DNA of 17,005 bases from Clostridia bacterium BRH_c25 (GTDB lineage: Bacteria > Bacillota_A > Clostridia > Lutisporales > Lutisporaceae). Both the position numbers and the translations under genes were made by a program. Under the pieces are notes generated by a model. That model made no database searches and was not told the origin of the DNA. It saw nothing but the letters and a program-made list of their open reading frames with translations. Positions within the stretch are counted from its first letter, which is position 1; each line of letters begins with the position of its first letter. Shown here one piece after another: positions 1-7,906 of the stretch. The stretch spans positions 1 through 17,005 of the forward strand of contig LOES01000221.1 of NCBI GenBank assembly GCA_001515955.1, in the 5' to 3' direction.

Positions 1-629
1 TCTCCTGCCCGCGCATGATCCATACGATAGAAGGCAACCAAATTTCCCCCTTCATCCACTATGGCGATGTCGCAGCGTAGTCCCATCTGTACGGCTCTTT
101 GCACCGATGCAGCTATCAGTTGTTTTGCCAAGGCCAAGGTCATTTTGTCCAACTCGCTCAATCTTCGATAGAATACAGATTGATGTTGAGCACCAGGAAC
201 GACCGTTATCCTTTGCCCAATGTACTGGTTAAAAGCCTGGACCGCCACCTCAGCCACTTGCATATCTTGTGCGCTGGTTCCGCCGCTTACCCCGATCCCT
301 CCAATGATTTTACTTCCGCCATTGAGAGGGATCCCGCCGCCTAAAATGACGACTTTACCTTGATTAGTGGAATTCACCCCATAAGCATCGCCTCCGGGAA
401 GGGCTAAACGGGCTAGATCTCCAGTCTGCATCTGCATGGTTACGCTAGTCCAAGCTTTATTTTCCGCGATATCGATTCCCGCAAGCACAGCGTTGTCCAT
501 CCGGTGAAACGCTATCAAAGCTCCGCATTCATCCACAATCGCAGTGTTGACAGGCAGTCTCAACCGATTAGCTCTATACTCAGCGATTGTAATCAAATGT
601 ATCGACAGTTCTAACGTAAGCCGATCCAT
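1..629 (-). CDS. Tandem-domain GlcG/HbpS-like (DUF336) protein, partial
   Basis: Reading the minus strand from ATG at 627-629 gives 209 codons without a stop before the window edge, so the C-terminus is missing. A ribosome-binding site (AGAGGGGGGAACGAG) precedes the ATG. Residues about 6-137 form one complete GlcG/HbpS-type domain: AIVDECGALIAFHRMD near 30-45, the GGDAYG region near 79-84, the glycine-rich GGGIPL near 97-102 and GGIGVSGG near 110-117. From about residue 160 a second copy begins, with IAIVDEGGNLVAFYRMD near 188-204. Known members (HbpS, GlcG-like) are usually single domains of about 130-150 residues. They bind haem or other small ligands, or are of unknown function beside oxidation enzymes. 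The stop of the upstream dehydrogenase gene lies 25 nt away on the same strand, so the two are probably co-transcribed. The role here is unknown; a sensing, carrier or degradative role linked to the dehydrogenase is only inference. Confidence 0.8.
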   Translation of the reverse strand, partial: MDRLTLELSIHLITIAEYRANRLRLPVNTAIVDECGALIAFHRMDNAVLAGIDIAENKAWTSVTMQMQTGDLARLALPGGDAYGVNSTNQGKVVILGGGIPLNGGSKIIGGIGVSGGTSAQDMQVAEVAVQAFNQYIGQRITVVPGAQHQSVFYRRLSELDKMTLALAKQLIAASVQRAVQMGLRCDIAIVDEGGNLVAFYRMDHARAG

Positions 630-654
630 CTCGTTCCCCCCTCTTATGCAACGA

Positions 655-1554
655 TCAAGTTACAACCGATCCCATGTTAACGAACATGATTTGACCCGAG
701 ATAGCAGAAGCATCGTCAGAGGCCAACAGGACATACGTTGGCGCTAGTTCAAACGGTTGTCCCGGCCTTCCCAACGGTACATCGGTGCCAAACGTAGTCG
801 TTTCCTCCGCAGTAAACGCCGTTGGAATCAACGGTGTCCAGGTAGGTCCGGGAGCTACAGCGTTCACTCGAATTCTCTGCTTAGCCAGTGAGAGAGACAG
901 AGAACGGGTTAAAGAAACAATGGCCCCCTTTGTAGCGGTATAGTCGATCATATTTGCCATGCCCGAGAAAGCGGTATCTGAGGTCGTATTTATAATGGAA
1001 CTTCCAGGAGGAAGATGAGGCAAGGCTGCTTTTATCATCTCAAAAAAAGAAATGATGTTGGTATGAAACGTGTCCAGCAACTGCTCTCGGCTTATATCCA
1101 AAATGCTGTTCTGGTGATATTGAACTCCGTGATTATTAACCAGGATGTCAAGCTTGCCAAAAGTTTTTAGAGTAGTCTCCACAACATAAGCGCAAGCTCC
1201 TTCTGCCCTTAAATCCACTGCAAGAGTTTCGCATCTGCGGCCCAGTTGATGGATCATACGCTTAGTCTCGGCTGCATCTTGGTGTTCATCTAGATAGGGG
1301 ATGACCAAATCGGCACCTTGCTTGGCAAAAGCGATTGCAACCGCCCGGCCAATGCCGCTATCGCCTCCAGTCACGATGGCTACCTTGTTCTTCAGCCTCC
1401 CACTCCCTATATAAGAAGGATTATCCGAGATCGGTCGAGGATTCATTAAATACTCATACCCTGGCCTTCGGTTCTGGTGTTGTGGAGGAAATACGATAGG
1501 CACTTCTGTGCATTGCTTTTTCCATCCTAAATAAGGATAGACTGGATATTGCAT
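655..1554 (-). CDS. SDR-family oxidoreductase, general-stress type
   Basis: A 299-residue short-chain dehydrogenase/reductase. A Rossmann cofactor motif TGGDSGIG is at residues 61-68, the NNHG motif at 139-142, the probable catalytic serine in NTTSDTAF (about 191) and the YTATK catalytic pair Y204/K208. The VNAVAPGPTWTPLIP stretch near 229-243 and the roughly 50-residue extension before the Rossmann fold are typical of the Bacillus YdaD/YhdF/YhxC general-stress group, thought to be soluble NAD(P)-dependent reductases of unknown substrate. The start is supported by AGGAGGTTGGATC directly before the ATG. The C-terminus reads VNMGSVVT, where relatives usually have VNGG, a small deviation that could affect the end of the fold. 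It lies 25 nt ahead of the tandem GlcG-like gene and probably shares its transcript. The enzyme family is clear; substrate and physiological role are not. Confidence 0.88.
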   Translation of the reverse strand: MQYPVYPYLGWKKQCTEVPIVFPPQHQNRRPGYEYLMNPRPISDNPSYIGSGRLKNKVAIVTGGDSGIGRAVAIAFAKQGADLVIPYLDEHQDAAETKRMIHQLGRRCETLAVDLRAEGACAYVVETTLKTFGKLDILVNNHGVQYHQNSILDISREQLLDTFHTNIISFFEMIKAALPHLPPGSSIINTTSDTAFSGMANMIDYTATKGAIVSLTRSLSLSLAKQRIRVNAVAPGPTWTPLIPTAFTAEETTTFGTDVPLGRPGQPFELAPTYVLLASDDASAISGQIMFVNMGSVVT

Positions 1555-1698
1555 GATCCAACCTCCTACTGAACATAAAATAATGATTTGTATTCCATTA
1601 TATTCCTAAGAGAATAAATTTGTTCCATAACTTCTTCTTAACAACAACTACTACGATCTCAGTGATCTTACTAAAGTTGTTACGGGACAAGCTATCCT

Positions 1699-1815
1699 TC
1701 ATATTACGGCGCTTTTTACCAGCAAATCCCCGACCTCGGCGCTCCGAGGCCATACAGCGGCACACAAGGTGACATAGGCGGTAATGGCTATTCCGGCGAT
1801 GATTTGCTTTTTCAT
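1699..1815 (-). pseudogene. Truncated DUF6550-like small membrane protein (mobile-element remnant)
   Basis: A 38-codon frame starts at the ATG at 1813-1815 behind a very strong ribosome-binding site (GGGGAGGAAACCAG). The product begins MKKQIIAGIAITAYVTL and has one N-terminal hydrophobic segment (about residues 5-21) followed by AAVWPRSAEVGDLL. This start closely resembles, from memory, the N-terminus of DUF6550-type proteins encoded on clostridial conjugative and integrative elements. Those proteins continue into a long proline-rich tail. Here the frame breaks after about residue 33 and stops at 38, so the tail is missing. It lies 44 nt after another fragment of the same kind, in the same direction. 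A genuine small membrane peptide cannot be excluded, but a decayed gene is the simpler reading. Confidence 0.5.
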
Positions 1816-1859
1816 CTGGTTTCCTCCCCGTAAAATAATTGACGGGCATCCGGCTCAGC

Positions 1860-2069
1860 TTATCGGCTGCAATCCGAACACCCGTCATAGTTTTGTATCT
1901 GATTTGCAATCTGCCATGCCAGCCGGAAGCCGTGAATAAAGCTGTCCAGCGAAACGTCCGAGCAGATTAAGTCTTTGTCATCCATGATACGCAGCACCAG
2001 CTTGCGGTTTCGGCTGCTTAGTCGTTGGCGCAATAGCTGGTAGTTTACTTTGATTCTTTCTTCCTGTAT
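1860..2069 (-). pseudogene. C-terminal fragment of a DUF6809-like small protein (mobile-element remnant)
   Basis: The minus strand is open for 69 codons after a TAG at 2070-2072, with no convincing start codon. The readable peptide runs IQEERIKVNYQLLRQRLSS, then KLVLRIMDDKDLICSDVS, then LDSFIHGFRLAWQIANQI and a cysteine-containing end, finishing at TAA (1860-1862). The pattern of two helices ending in SFIxGFRLAxxIAxE is what I recall of DUF6809-like proteins, which are carried in quantity by clostridial conjugative elements and have no assigned function. The N-terminal half seems lost. The neighbouring DUF6550-like fragment downstream and the tRNA upstream fit an integrated element that has decayed. 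Confidence 0.5.
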
Positions 2070-2091
2070 CTAAATATATCATATTAAATGT

Positions 2092-2126
2092 AAAAGGACT
2101 TAAACCACGAGGGTTCAAGTCCTTTT
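2092..2126 (-). terminator. Probable terminator of tRNA-Ala
   Basis: On the minus strand an inverted repeat (AAAAGGACTTGAACC ... GGTTTAAGTCCTTTT) makes a stem of about 15 bp with one mismatch, ending in a T-rich tract. It lies 15 nt past the CCA end of the tRNA. Its A- and T-rich flanks would let it act in both directions. Confidence 0.7.
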
Positions 2127-2140
2127 GTTTCATTTTGGTA

Positions 2141-2216
<76 letters not shown>

Positions 2217-2239
2217 ACTTAATTAATTTGACAATTAAT

Positions 2240-2268
2240 ATTCTATATCAATTTCAAGAAAAATTCAA
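2240..2268 (-). promoter_or_regulatory. Promoter of tRNA-Ala
   Basis: On the minus strand -35 TTGAAT (2263-2268) and -10 TAGAAT (2240-2245) are separated by 17 nt. The -10 box ends 23 nt before the first base of the tRNA, leaving a short 5' leader for processing. Confidence 0.6.
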
Positions 2269-2286
2269 CTCTAAATATTAATTTGC

Positions 2287-4098
2287 TTATTTTCCCAACA
2301 ACTCCTCCATCTGGTCAAGGAGGCTGCCGAAGAGCTTGAGAGCGTTGTTCACCGGCTCTGTCGTTGCCATATCCACATTGGCGATCTTCAATAGCTCAAT
2401 GGGATAGTCGGAGCCGCCACTTTTCAGGAATTTCAGATAGCGGTCCACTGCCGGCTGTCCTTCCTTCAATATCTGTTGCGATATGGACACCGCTGCCGAG
2501 AAGCCTGTTGCATACTTATATACATAGAAGCTGGTGTAGAAGTGCGGTATTCTTGCCCACTCCATATCTATATAATCATCTAAGACCATATCCGGCCCAT
2601 AATACTTGATGTTCAAATCCCTGTATATGGAGCAAAGCAGCTCTGCAGTCAATGCTTCCCCCGCTTCCGCCTTTTCATGGATGATTTTCTCAAATTCTGC
2701 AAACATTGTCTGCCTGTATACGGTAGTCCTAAACTGCTCCATAAAGTAATTAAGCAGGTACATCTTCTTCATTTTGTCATCGGTGATCTTTAGAAGATGA
2801 TTCATTACCAGTGCTTCATTGAGTGTTGAAGCCACCTCAGCTACAAATATCTTGTATTGGGCGTAAATGTAAGGCTGATTGTCATCGGAATAATAGCTGT
2901 GCAGCGCATGACCCATTTCATGAGCCAGGGTGAACATATTGTTCAGAGTGTCGGTATGGTTCAGGAGCACGTAGGGATGGGAGTCATAACAGCCCCAGGA
3001 GTAGGCACCGCTTCTCTTTCCCTCGTTCTCATAAACATCTATCCAGCTTGAATTGAAGCCTTTTTCCAAATCCCTGATGTAATCCTTCCCAAGAAGCTCA
3101 AGGCCTTCCTTTACAATATCCCTTGCTTCTTCATAGGGAATGTCCATTTTCACTTCCTTGACCATAGGCACATAAAGATCATACATATGCAGTTCATCAA
3201 GCCCCATCATCTTCTTCCTGAGTCTTACATACCTGTACATCAGCTCCAGGTTGTCATGTATTGCATCTATCAGGTTGTCATATACTGCAACAGGCACATT
3301 ATCGTCAAAAAGTGATTGTTCCCTGGCAGAAGCATACTTTCTGACTCTTGAGCTGAAGATATTCGCTTTTACATTGGCATTAAGAAGTGCGGCAAGAGTA
3401 TTCTTCTGCTTGGAATAAGTGCTGTACAATCCATTGAAAGCGTCTTTCCTTACTCTTCTGTCGCTGCTTTCCATCAACTGTATGTATCTGCCTTTTGTAA
3501 GCTCCACTTCCTTGCCATTTTCATCCTTTATATGCGGGAATTTAATATCCGCGTTATTCAGCATATTGAAAATTGTGCCCGGAGCTTGAGCCATTTCCCC
3601 TGTCATAGCTAAAAGGTGCTCCTCCCCGGCATTTAACACATGCGGTTTAACCCTTCTTATTTCATCCAGGTATCTTCCATAGAAGCTCAAGCCCTCACTT
3701 TCTTTCAGATAACCATTGAGCTTCTCATCAGGCATGGCAAGTATGCCCGGAATAATAAAGGCATTGGCACTGTTAACCGTCACTCCCAGAGAATCCACAC
3801 GGTCAGCAAGTCCCTGATAGAAAGAATTTGTACTGTCCTCATGACTTCTCATATGTGCGTATACATACACCTTCTCAAAAAGCCTTGTCATTTCGGTGCT
3901 AAGGTTGAGACATTCAAGCAGCTTTGCAGCACTGTCACCCATAATTTCCTTATAAGGCGATAGCTTATCAGCCATTTCTTTGATTTTCAGAAAATCCTTT
4001 TCCCACAGCTCATTGGAAGTATATATGTCCTCAAGCCTCCACTTGTGCTCCTGTGGTATCTCATTTCTCTTGGGAATCCCCGAATCCTTTTGCAACAT
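2287..4098 (-). CDS. pepF: Oligoendopeptidase F (M3 metallopeptidase)
   Basis: A cytosolic zinc metallopeptidase of 603 residues, the usual length for PepF (about 600). The catalytic HEMGH motif is at residues 393-397, within LAHEMGHALHSYYS, and the third zinc ligand is probably E421 in FVAEVASTLNEA, at the spacing normal for M3 enzymes. The N-terminal 180 residues are the helical substrate-channel region. No signal peptide is seen. Relatives cleave oligopeptides of roughly 7-17 residues and take part in peptide turnover and nutrition. The start is fixed by GGAGGGGTTATA directly before the ATG. It follows the MATE gene on the same strand after 88 nt that hold a hairpin and a short repeat array, so it may be read through from there or have its own weak promoter. 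No clear terminator separates its end from the tRNA promoter. Confidence 0.96.
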   Translation of the reverse strand: MLQKDSGIPKRNEIPQEHKWRLEDIYTSNELWEKDFLKIKEMADKLSPYKEIMGDSAAKLLECLNLSTEMTRLFEKVYVYAHMRSHEDSTNSFYQGLADRVDSLGVTVNSANAFIIPGILAMPDEKLNGYLKESEGLSFYGRYLDEIRRVKPHVLNAGEEHLLAMTGEMAQAPGTIFNMLNNADIKFPHIKDENGKEVELTKGRYIQLMESSDRRVRKDAFNGLYSTYSKQKNTLAALLNANVKANIFSSRVRKYASAREQSLFDDNVPVAVYDNLIDAIHDNLELMYRYVRLRKKMMGLDELHMYDLYVPMVKEVKMDIPYEEARDIVKEGLELLGKDYIRDLEKGFNSSWIDVYENEGKRSGAYSWGCYDSHPYVLLNHTDTLNNMFTLAHEMGHALHSYYSDDNQPYIYAQYKIFVAEVASTLNEALVMNHLLKITDDKMKKMYLLNYFMEQFRTTVYRQTMFAEFEKIIHEKAEAGEALTAELLCSIYRDLNIKYYGPDMVLDDYIDMEWARIPHFYTSFYVYKYATGFSAAVSISQQILKEGQPAVDRYLKFLKSGGSDYPIELLKIANVDMATTEPVNNALKLFGSLLDQMEELLGK

Positions 4099-4134
4099 TA
4101 TAACCCCTCCGATTTATATGAATTTTCTTACAGA

Positions 4135-4155
4135 GGAACGCATGCAATGCGTTCC
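4135..4155. terminator. Perfect 9-bp hairpin between the MATE gene and pepF
   Basis: GGAACGCAT, a 3-nt loop (GCA) and ATGCGTTCC form a perfect stem-loop. It lies after the MATE stop codon on the minus strand, but no run of T follows in either direction. It may therefore be an mRNA-stabilising or processing structure or a repeat-associated hairpin rather than a true intrinsic terminator. Confidence 0.4.
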
Positions 4156-4161
4156 CTACTA

Positions 4162-4188
4162 GCATCTCGAATCTCGTATCTCGCATCT
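4162..4188. repeat. Heptamer repeat array (ATCTCGN)
   Basis: On the plus strand the heptamers ATCTCGA, ATCTCGT and ATCTCGC follow one another, ending with a partial ATCT; GC precedes the first. In the direction of the MATE gene this is CGAGAT repeated, beginning at the stop codon itself. A related but longer array follows the stop codon of the lipoprotein gene at 9764-9818. Confidence 0.6.
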
Positions 4189-5551
4189 ATATAACACATT
4201 TATCCCGCCACTTGCCCTTTTTCACAAAGTACAATATGTTCAGGAACTGCACAATATATGCAAAAATGTATGTTAACCACACCCATTCAACACTCAAATG
4301 CAGCAGCTGCACAAACACATACAGCAGTGGAATCTGCACAACCCAGACCGAAATCAGTGCTCCAAGCATGGATGGTGTATTGTCTCCCGCACCGAATAGT
4401 ATGGACGCCAGTGATGCGGCCGGTCCCAAAAACAGTGCCGCAACAGCGAAATATCTCAAAAATGTTATTCCAATTCTTATTATTTCTTCACTGTCTGTAA
4501 AAATATTCATGATATGTTCCGGAACAATTACCAATATCAAGCCTGCCGCGAGCATAAACCCAAAAGCGAGCTTGGCTGTAAGATAACCTGCTTTTTCTGC
4601 CCTTTCACAATCTGAGGAACCCAGACTCTGGCCTACAATGACACTGGTGCCCATCTCCAAACCAAAAATAGGCATTGCAACAAGCCCGACTATCCTTATA
4701 CATATGCCGAAGGCAGCCACAACAAGCACTCCGTAGGAGGCTATGAATCTCATTATCAGGAAGTTTCCCATATTCCTGAGAAGACCCTCCAAGCCTGTCG
4801 GCAAGCCTATTGTCAAAAGCTTCACGTCTATAGATTTTACAAAGTATATTCCCCTTTTAAAGCCTATTTTTACGAAGGTCATTCCTGACATAAGTATGTA
4901 TAGCCCGACAGCAAAGGCCAATGTCTGAGATATTACAGTAGCATATGCAGCACCCATGATTCCCAGTCCCATTCCCCTGATCCCGATAAAGGGTACAACC
5001 TCAAATATCATGATAGGATCAAGAATCATGTTCAATACTCCTGACAAAGCCATAATATAGAGTGGCTTTCTTGCATCTCCTATACATCTTAATGCGGTAT
5101 TAACTGTATAGGAAGAGAATGCCAGAGGAAGTGTGATAAGCCTTATCCTTCCGTATGCAGTCGAAAGCTCTAATACTTCCTTATTACCAGCCAGTGGGCT
5201 TAAAATATACCGGATAATAAAGCTCATTACAATACCTACTATAAGTGCAAGCATAAATTTAAAGATTATAGTCTGCTCTATGGCTTCTACAGTCTTATCC
5301 TTGTTTCCCGAGCCGTAGATTCTTGATATTATTGATACAGAACTGGTCCCCACTATATCATTCACTATATTGAGTATCCACCATATAGTAGCAAATATTG
5401 TCACTGCGGCAACTGAATTAATTGATATTTTCGCTACCCATGCCATATCCACTATTTCATAAAGTGTTTCAAATATCATACCCAGCATTGTGGGTATAGA
5501 AAGTGTAAGTATACTCTTTAACAGGCCTTTCTGCTCTATTGTCTGCGTCAT
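4187..5551 (-). CDS. MATE family efflux transporter
   Basis: A 454-residue integral membrane protein with about 12 hydrophobic segments, the standard size for MATE (NorM/DinF-like) cation or multidrug antiporters. These use a Na+ or H+ gradient to expel drugs or metabolites. Family features near the N-terminus are SIPTMLGMIFETLYEIVDMAWV (written here in two parts: SIPTMLGMIF at 18-27, ETLYEIVDMAW at 28-38). A second related half starts near residue 235 with KLLTIGLPTGLEGLLRNMG. The start is supported by GGAGG six nt before the ATG. It is transcribed divergently from the two-component system across a 251-nt gap (to the TTG start at 5803), so its control by that system is plausible but not shown. 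The substrate cannot be told from the sequence. Confidence 0.92.
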   Translation of the reverse strand: MTQTIEQKGLLKSILTLSIPTMLGMIFETLYEIVDMAWVAKISINSVAAVTIFATIWWILNIVNDIVGTSSVSIISRIYGSGNKDKTVEAIEQTIIFKFMLALIVGIVMSFIIRYILSPLAGNKEVLELSTAYGRIRLITLPLAFSSYTVNTALRCIGDARKPLYIMALSGVLNMILDPIMIFEVVPFIGIRGMGLGIMGAAYATVISQTLAFAVGLYILMSGMTFVKIGFKRGIYFVKSIDVKLLTIGLPTGLEGLLRNMGNFLIMRFIASYGVLVVAAFGICIRIVGLVAMPIFGLEMGTSVIVGQSLGSSDCERAEKAGYLTAKLAFGFMLAAGLILVIVPEHIMNIFTDSEEIIRIGITFLRYFAVAALFLGPAASLASILFGAGDNTPSMLGALISVWVVQIPLLYVFVQLLHLSVEWVWLTYIFAYIVQFLNILYFVKKGKWRDKCVI

Positions 5552-5802
5552 AATATTCCTCCAATGCTTTACTCTGGTAAAGCCTACATAAAAAATCCAA
5601 TAAGGGAAGCTACATTTCCTATTTTAACTCTTATTAACAATATTTTCTACATCTAATTTTATACCGGTCAAAACACTCCCCACCCCAAAGGAATACCCCG
5701 TATAATCACTTATGTTACAAATTATATACAACACCACCGTCATTTTATGATAAAATATTTATAACCGCATTTTTACAGAAATCATATAGGCAGGTGATTA
5801 TT
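5552..5802. promoter_or_regulatory. Divergent intergenic region between MATE and response-regulator genes
   Basis: A 251-nt AT-rich gap that must hold promoters for both directions. For the MATE gene, TTGACC near 5667 on the minus strand with a loose TAGAAA box 16 nt downstream is a possible promoter. On the plus strand TATGAT/TAAAAT boxes near 5745-5757 are possible -10 elements without a convincing -35. I see no riboswitch-like or strongly structured element. Confidence 0.3.
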
Positions 5803-6474
5803 TTGAAGGTGCTCATAGTTGATGACGAACCGGCAATTGTTGATTTGATAAAGATTAATCTTGAAATGGAAGGCTTCGATACCTGTGTTTGCTATACAGG
5901 GCAGCAGGCACTTGCAGCTGCGCCAATATTCGTACCCGACCTGATTCTTCTGGATATCATGCTTCCCGACATCAACGGCTTTGAAGTATGCAAGAATCTT
6001 CAAAAGCTCAACACGCCCATAATAATGCTCACTGCAAAGAATGACATCAAAGACAAGCTGTATGGTCTCGAGCTGGGTGCCGACGATTATATAACCAAAC
6101 CCTTCGACAGCCGGGAATTGACCGCAAGAATAAAAACAGTCCTCAAAAGAATTGATAAATCAGGCACCAAGGAGGATACCAGTATACAATTAGGTCCTAT
6201 TCTGATAAACACCTTGGAAAGACAAGTCTATCTTGACGGTGAGGAAATGTTGCTGACTCCCAAGGAGTATGACCTTCTGATGATTTTATGCGAAAATCAG
6301 AGAAAGGTTTTTTCCAGGGAGAACCTCCTTGAAATGGTATGGAAGTTCGAGTATATAGGAGACAGCCGGACTGTTGACATGCATGTGCAGAGGCTTCGAA
6401 AGAAGCTTGGCAAATACAGCTTCTTTATAAAAACAGTGTTTGGAATAGGCTATAAATTTGAGGTACAAGTATGA
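5803..6474 (+). CDS. OmpR/PhoB-family response regulator
   Basis: A two-domain DNA-binding response regulator. The receiver domain shows the acidic pair VDDE near the start, the phosphoacceptor Asp in LLDIMLPD (residue 51 counted from the TTG), the switch Thr in IIMLTAK (77) and the conserved Lys in DYITKPF (99). The C-terminal winged helix (about residues 125-223) has TPKEYDLLMILCEN and the recognition region ending SRTVDMHVQRLRKKLG. I prefer the TTG at 5803 because AGGTGAT (5792-5798) lies just ahead of it and the protein then begins MKVLIVDDE as usual. A GTG at 5794 would add three residues but has only a weak, closely spaced site. The stop overlaps the kinase start (ATGA at 6471-6474), so the two are translationally coupled. 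Target genes are unknown; the lipoprotein downstream and the divergent MATE gene are obvious candidates. Confidence 0.94.
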   Translation: MKVLIVDDEPAIVDLIKINLEMEGFDTCVCYTGQQALAAAPIFVPDLILLDIMLPDINGFEVCKNLQKLNTPIIMLTAKNDIKDKLYGLELGADDYITKPFDSRELTARIKTVLKRIDKSGTKEDTSIQLGPILINTLERQVYLDGEEMLLTPKEYDLLMILCENQRKVFSRENLLEMVWKFEYIGDSRTVDMHVQRLRKKLGKYSFFIKTVFGIGYKFEVQV

Positions 6475-7877
6475 AGCTGAAGCATAAGATTATTGCACTT
6501 AATATGGGTGCTCTTTTTTTCATACTCATAATATTGGGAACAATAATTACTGAAATAACCGATAACTACAACCTGCGCACCACCCTTCGATATCTTGAAA
6601 ACCAAGGCAATTACTCAGCCATATACATTGAGCAGTACGCACTGAGCAAGGCTCCAAATGATTTTGAGATTCCCTCTGTCATGAATACAAGTGCCAACTA
6701 TCTCGTAGCAGTGCTTCAGGAGCTGGTTAAGTGCAGGGTACAGATATACTATGGGGATGAAATGCTTGGAGACTCTGAAGAGCTGACAAACTCCAAGGCT
6801 GCCATAAGACCTGAAATCCAGGAGACCTTTAAGAAAAACAAAGCATATTTCATTTCGACTGGAAAGAGCAGAGTATTCTATTATGCTGTGCCTGTAAACA
6901 TAAGTAATAGATATACCTATTCCCTGGCCTTTATATATAACCTTACGGAAGCTGATAACATGAAAAGCAATACAATAAGGATGTTTGGCTTAACGGGCTT
7001 GTTTATCTCAATATTTATGATGTTAGGCAGCACTATCATTTCCAATAGAATAACCAACCCGATAAAGATGCTTAATGAAGCGACCAAGCAGTTTTCCGAA
7101 GGGAACTTTGAAAGCCGTGCAGCAGCAGGCGGTAAGGATGAGGTCGGTGAACTTTCCTCAACCTTCAATTCAATGGCGGACAGCATAAAGGACATGATAA
7201 CCAAGCTTAATTACGAAAAAGAAAAGCAGAAGTATTTTTTCGATAATTTCACCCATGAAATCCGAACCCCCCTTACCACCATCCTGGGATATACCGAGCT
7301 ATTATGGAAAACCAATGATGAAGAAGTAAGGGACAAAAGCCTTTTTTATATTAATTCAGAAGGCAAAAGGATGCTGAAGATGATGGAAAGGCTTCTTGAG
7401 CTTTCAAAGCTGAAGAACTACAGCTTTGAGCTGAATAAATCCGATTCAAATCTCAGGAAGCTTATAGAGGATGCATGTGATTCCATGCAGTATAAAATGA
7501 AAAGGTATAACATAAGCTGCAGACTCAAGCTGGAGGATATCACCTGGAAAGTAGACCCCGACCTTTTTAAGCAGGTAATTATAAATATTGTTGACAACTC
7601 AATAAAGTACAGCAAATCTTCAATTATTGATATAAGCCTGAAGCGACAGAATGGTATACAACTTGAAATCACAGACTACGGCTGTGGAATAGACAAGGAA
7701 AATCTTAAGAATGTATTCGAGCCATATTACAAGGTTGACCAGTCCAGAAACAGTCATAATGAGGGTTGGGGCCTGGGTCTGTCCATTGTTAAGGAAATTG
7801 TTGATAAACATGATGGAAATATAGAAATCATAAGCACCCCCGAGAAGGGCACCAAAATCATAATAACTCTAAGCTGA
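6471..7877 (+). CDS. Membrane sensor histidine kinase (HAMP-HisKA-HATPase)
   Basis: A 468-residue sensor kinase. Transmembrane segments lie at about 7-29 and 171-190, enclosing an extracytoplasmic sensor of about 140 residues with no recognised fold. A HAMP linker follows (about 190-243, with NPIKMLNEATKQFSEGNF). The phosphorylated histidine is H262 in FTHEIRTPLTTILGY. The ATP-binding domain has the N box (VDNSIKYS, N376), the G1 box DYGCGID (402-408) and the G2 box GWGLGLSIV (432-440), so catalysis should be intact. It starts within the stop codon of the response regulator and is followed after 29 nt by a lipoprotein gene with its own ribosome-binding site, which suggests that the lipoprotein modulates or reports to the kinase on the outer face of the membrane. 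The signal is unknown. Confidence 0.95.
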   Translation: MKLKHKIIALNMGALFFILIILGTIITEITDNYNLRTTLRYLENQGNYSAIYIEQYALSKAPNDFEIPSVMNTSANYLVAVLQELVKCRVQIYYGDEMLGDSEELTNSKAAIRPEIQETFKKNKAYFISTGKSRVFYYAVPVNISNRYTYSLAFIYNLTEADNMKSNTIRMFGLTGLFISIFMMLGSTIISNRITNPIKMLNEATKQFSEGNFESRAAAGGKDEVGELSSTFNSMADSIKDMITKLNYEKEKQKYFFDNFTHEIRTPLTTILGYTELLWKTNDEEVRDKSLFYINSEGKRMLKMMERLLELSKLKNYSFELNKSDSNLRKLIEDACDSMQYKMKRYNISCRLKLEDITWKVDPDLFKQVIINIVDNSIKYSKSSIIDISLKRQNGIQLEITDYGCGIDKENLKNVFEPYYKVDQSRNSHNEGWGLGLSIVKEIVDKHDGNIEIISTPEKGTKIIITLS

Positions 7878-7906
7878 TCCGAATTTAACCTGTTTGGGAG
7901 GAAATC

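Noticed and set aside
99..344. 81-codon plus-strand frame at the left edge
   Set aside because: It lies opposite the GlcG-like gene, which is supported by a strong ribosome-binding site and two recognisable domains.
1639..1690. Imperfect inverted repeat AACAACT ... AGTTGTT with an inner GATC pair
   Set aside because: Only 7 plus 4 paired bases with unequal internal loops and no T run; it could be an edge of lost element DNA but nothing supports a function.
1598..1909. 103-codon minus-strand frame
   Set aside because: It overlaps the two short fragments in another frame, has no ribosome-binding site of note and reads as basic low-complexity sequence; the frames starting at 1815 and ending at 1860 fit known families better.
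5552..5802. Possible riboswitch ahead of the MATE or regulator genes
   Set aside because: No conserved riboswitch core or strong stem-loop series can be seen; the region is simply AT-rich with candidate promoters.
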